DNA of 6,722 nucleotides. Source: an uncultured Eubacteriales bacterium. Its GTDB lineage: Bacteria > Bacillota > Clostridia > Lachnospirales > CAG-274. The notes under the pieces were generated by a model. It ran no database searches, was not told the DNA's origin, and saw only the letters and a program-made list of their open reading frames with translations. The position numbers and the translations under genes were made by a program. The stretch lies in assembly GCA_902497185.1 (NCBI GenBank), contig CABVEG010000093.1, forward strand, positions 1 through 6,722. Direction: 5' to 3'. Shown piece by piece: positions 4,990 to 6,722 of the stretch; the stretch's first letter is position 1; the number at the start of each line of letters is the position of its first letter.

Positions 4990-6722
4990 ATGAGGAAAAG
5001 ACTTACAGCCTTAGCTATGGCTATGGTTATGATTTTCAGCCTTTCAGGTGTAAATGTCTTTGCCAGATACAGTGTAGAGGACGGAAGCTACAACTATCGC
5101 AAGACAGAAAACCTTGAGGCTAGTATTGAGGGAGATAAGGTTGTTATTACGTGGCCTGCCGTTGATAAAAGCGGTAATCTTATTAATGCCAACCCTCTTG
5201 AGTCCAACTCTGCTTATGGTGATCCAAAGGGCGGTTGGACTTATCCTACACAGGGTATGGTTATTGAGTATCCTAACTGGCTTATAGATGGTACTCATAC
5301 GGCAAGTCCTACACAGCTTAATACAGGTGAATGTAAGATTTTATTTGGTATGACAGATAAGGTTACTGATTATCCTGTAGTGTGCGTTGACCCTAAGACA
5401 AATGAAAAGATTAAGGATGCTTATATTGACAGTACTGTAGTTGCTGAAAACTTTGCAACTGCTTACAAGATTGAGTATTCAAAGGATGGGGTTAACTGGA
5501 CTACTGACCATATTATGACAACAGTTAATCACGGCAAGAAGCTCTACAGAAATCAGGAAGACGGCACATTTAAGCCTGATGCAAGAAATACATTCTTCCT
5601 TGAGGATCAGTATGTAGAGGCGCTTACAGGCAATCTTGAAGAAAATACGGAGTATCAGATAAAGGTTACTGCTACTAATGCAGCTAAGACTACTGAAAAC
5701 TTTAAGGAATTTACAACTACAATTACAACTCCAAAGGGAGCTGTTAAGTATCCCGCTTTCCCTACTGTTGAGGGCGGCGGTATGTATTCACAGGGTGGAA
5801 GAGGTACTGCTGACAAGCAGGCTGATGTTTACGTTGTAACTAATTTAACTGACAGCGTATCAAATCCTGAACCAGGTTCTTTGCGTTACGGCTTATTAAG
5901 AAAGGACAGAGCTGACGGAAATACCGAATATCCAAGAATTATTACATTTGCTGTAGGCGGTGTAATTAATATTGACCCTGTGGCTTCAAAAAATGCCAGA
6001 AGATTTAATATAGGCAGCAATACTACTATTTTAGGTCAAACTGCTCCCGGTGAAGGTATTACTGTTTATGGCGGTTCGGCTAAGTTCAGCGGCGAAAATA
6101 TTATTGCAAGATATATACGTTTCAGATTAGGTGAAGGCTATGACCAGGATGCAGCAACGGCAACAGGTGAAAATATTGTAATTGACCATTGTACATTTAG
6201 TTGGGGCGTTGACGAATGCTTTACAGCTAAGGAAATAATTAACTCAAGTATTCAGTACAATATTATTGCAAACAGCTTGGCTTTTCCTAACAAGACAGGT
6301 ATTAACAACAATTCTGCTGAGGTGGCATCAGGAGAAAGTGAAGCTAAGCACGGTATGGGTTCAATAATTAACGGTTCCGATGTGTCTTATACTCACAACC
6401 TTTGGGCTAACCATGGTACCAGAAATCCAAGATTTGAAGGTGGCTTTACATATAATAACATTACTTATGGCAATAAGCTTGAATTTTCTAACAATGTTAT
6501 TTACAATTGGGGACACAATTCAGGCTATGGCGGCGAAAGAGGCAGCGGTAATACCAATATGATTGGCAATTATTATAAACCCGGTCCTAATACTCTTGCA
6601 AAGGTTAATACAAGAATATTTGATGTGGACGGCACTACAAGTAAGTATTATTTTAAGGACAATGTTATGACATCAAGTGCTGATGTTACAGCTGATAATA
6701 AAGCGGGTTTTTATGAAATAAC
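4990..6722 (+). CDS. Secreted PL1-type pectate lyase, 3' end outside window
   Basis: The frame is open from the ATG at 4990 to the window end, giving 577 visible residues with no stop. It begins with a signal peptide (MRKRLTALAM..., probable cleavage VFA|RY near residue 25). Residues 39-248 look like an interrupted fibronectin type III module: LEASIEGDKVVITWPAV at the start and TAYKIEYSKDGVNW, LEENTEYQIKVTATN near the end, with about 95 residues between. From residue 259 a pectate lyase beta-helix follows, with GGGMYSQGGRG (262-272), SLRYGL (297-302), TILGQTAPGEGITV (346-359), NIIARYIRFRLGE (370-382), DHCTFSWGVDE (399-409), K453 in AKHGMG and HNLWANHGTRNPRF (469-482). R478 aligns with the catalytic Arg218 of PelC and K453 with Lys190. 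D399, D408 and E409 are probable calcium ligands. It should cleave polygalacturonate outside the cell. A dockerin or other C-terminal module may lie beyond the window. The promoter upstream makes it independent of the PL9 gene. Confidence 0.9.
   Translation, partial: MRKRLTALAMAMVMIFSLSGVNVFARYSVEDGSYNYRKTENLEASIEGDKVVITWPAVDKSGNLINANPLESNSAYGDPKGGWTYPTQGMVIEYPNWLIDGTHTASPTQLNTGECKILFGMTDKVTDYPVVCVDPKTNEKIKDAYIDSTVVAENFATAYKIEYSKDGVNWTTDHIMTTVNHGKKLYRNQEDGTFKPDARNTFFLEDQYVEALTGNLEENTEYQIKVTATNAAKTTENFKEFTTTITTPKGAVKYPAFPTVEGGGMYSQGGRGTADKQADVYVVTNLTDSVSNPEPGSLRYGLLRKDRADGNTEYPRIITFAVGGVINIDPVASKNARRFNIGSNTTILGQTAPGEGITVYGGSAKFSGENIIARYIRFRLGEGYDQDAATATGENIVIDHCTFSWGVDECFTAKEIINSSIQYNIIANSLAFPNKTGINNNSAEVASGESEAKHGMGSIINGSDVSYTHNLWANHGTRNPRFEGGFTYNNITYGNKLEFSNNVIYNWGHNSGYGGERGSGNTNMIGNYYKPGPNTLAKVNTRIFDVDGTTSKYYFKDNVMTSSADVTADNKAGFYEI

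Noticed and set aside
5044..5298. 84-codon open frame on the minus strand inside the PL1 gene
   Set aside because: The plus-strand frame has a signal peptide, RBS and promoter and runs open for 577 codons; the opposite frame is a shadow.

Overview
This 6.7 kb AT-rich window reads as the chromosome of an anaerobic, plant-polysaccharide-degrading Clostridia member (Bacillota), probably from a gut or rumen-like habitat. The evidence is strong GGAGG-type Shine-Dalgarno sites, sigma-A-type promoters, U-tailed hairpin terminators, a copper-amine-oxidase-N (stalk) domain protein, and a dockerin-bearing pectate lyase with Thr/Glu-rich linkers. I cannot name the genus from the sequence alone. No RNA genes, mobile elements, CRISPR arrays or phage genes are visible, and there is no gene-free stretch longer than about 175 bases.

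Left half (minus strand, about 2570 down to 59): a three-gene cluster runs murG-type glycosyltransferase, then a small secreted stalk-domain protein, then a ten-helix EamA/DMT-family membrane transporter. A perfect-consensus promoter (TTGACA, 17 nt, TATAAT) lies just upstream of murG. The stalk gene is tightly coupled to murG, because the murG stop codon overlaps its ribosome binding site. A strong hairpin terminator follows the stalk gene, and its T-tract runs directly into the ribosome binding site of the transporter gene. The transporter therefore has no room for its own promoter in that gap and is probably expressed by read-through.

Right half (plus strand, 2625 to the end): two secreted pectate lyases are encoded in tandem, each with its own predicted promoter and separated by a strong terminator. 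The first (724 aa, complete) has a signal peptide, an N-terminal type I dockerin, a TTE-rich linker, a beta-sandwich module, a second linker and a PL9 catalytic beta-helix. The second starts at 4990 and runs off the window end (577 codons visible). It has a signal peptide, an interrupted FN3-like region and a PL1-type pectate lyase domain.

Together the right half makes exo-acting or cell-surface, cellulosome-style pectin (polygalacturonate) degradation equipment. The left half is cell-envelope related (lipid II-type glycosyl transfer, a wall-associated stalk protein) plus a small-molecule exporter or importer. I see no wholly new system. The most unusual points are the dockerin-PL9 architecture with an extra segment inside the catalytic helix, the split FN3-like module of the PL1 enzyme, the terminator fused to a ribosome binding site, and a MurG-family gene paired with a stalk protein rather than with cell-division genes.
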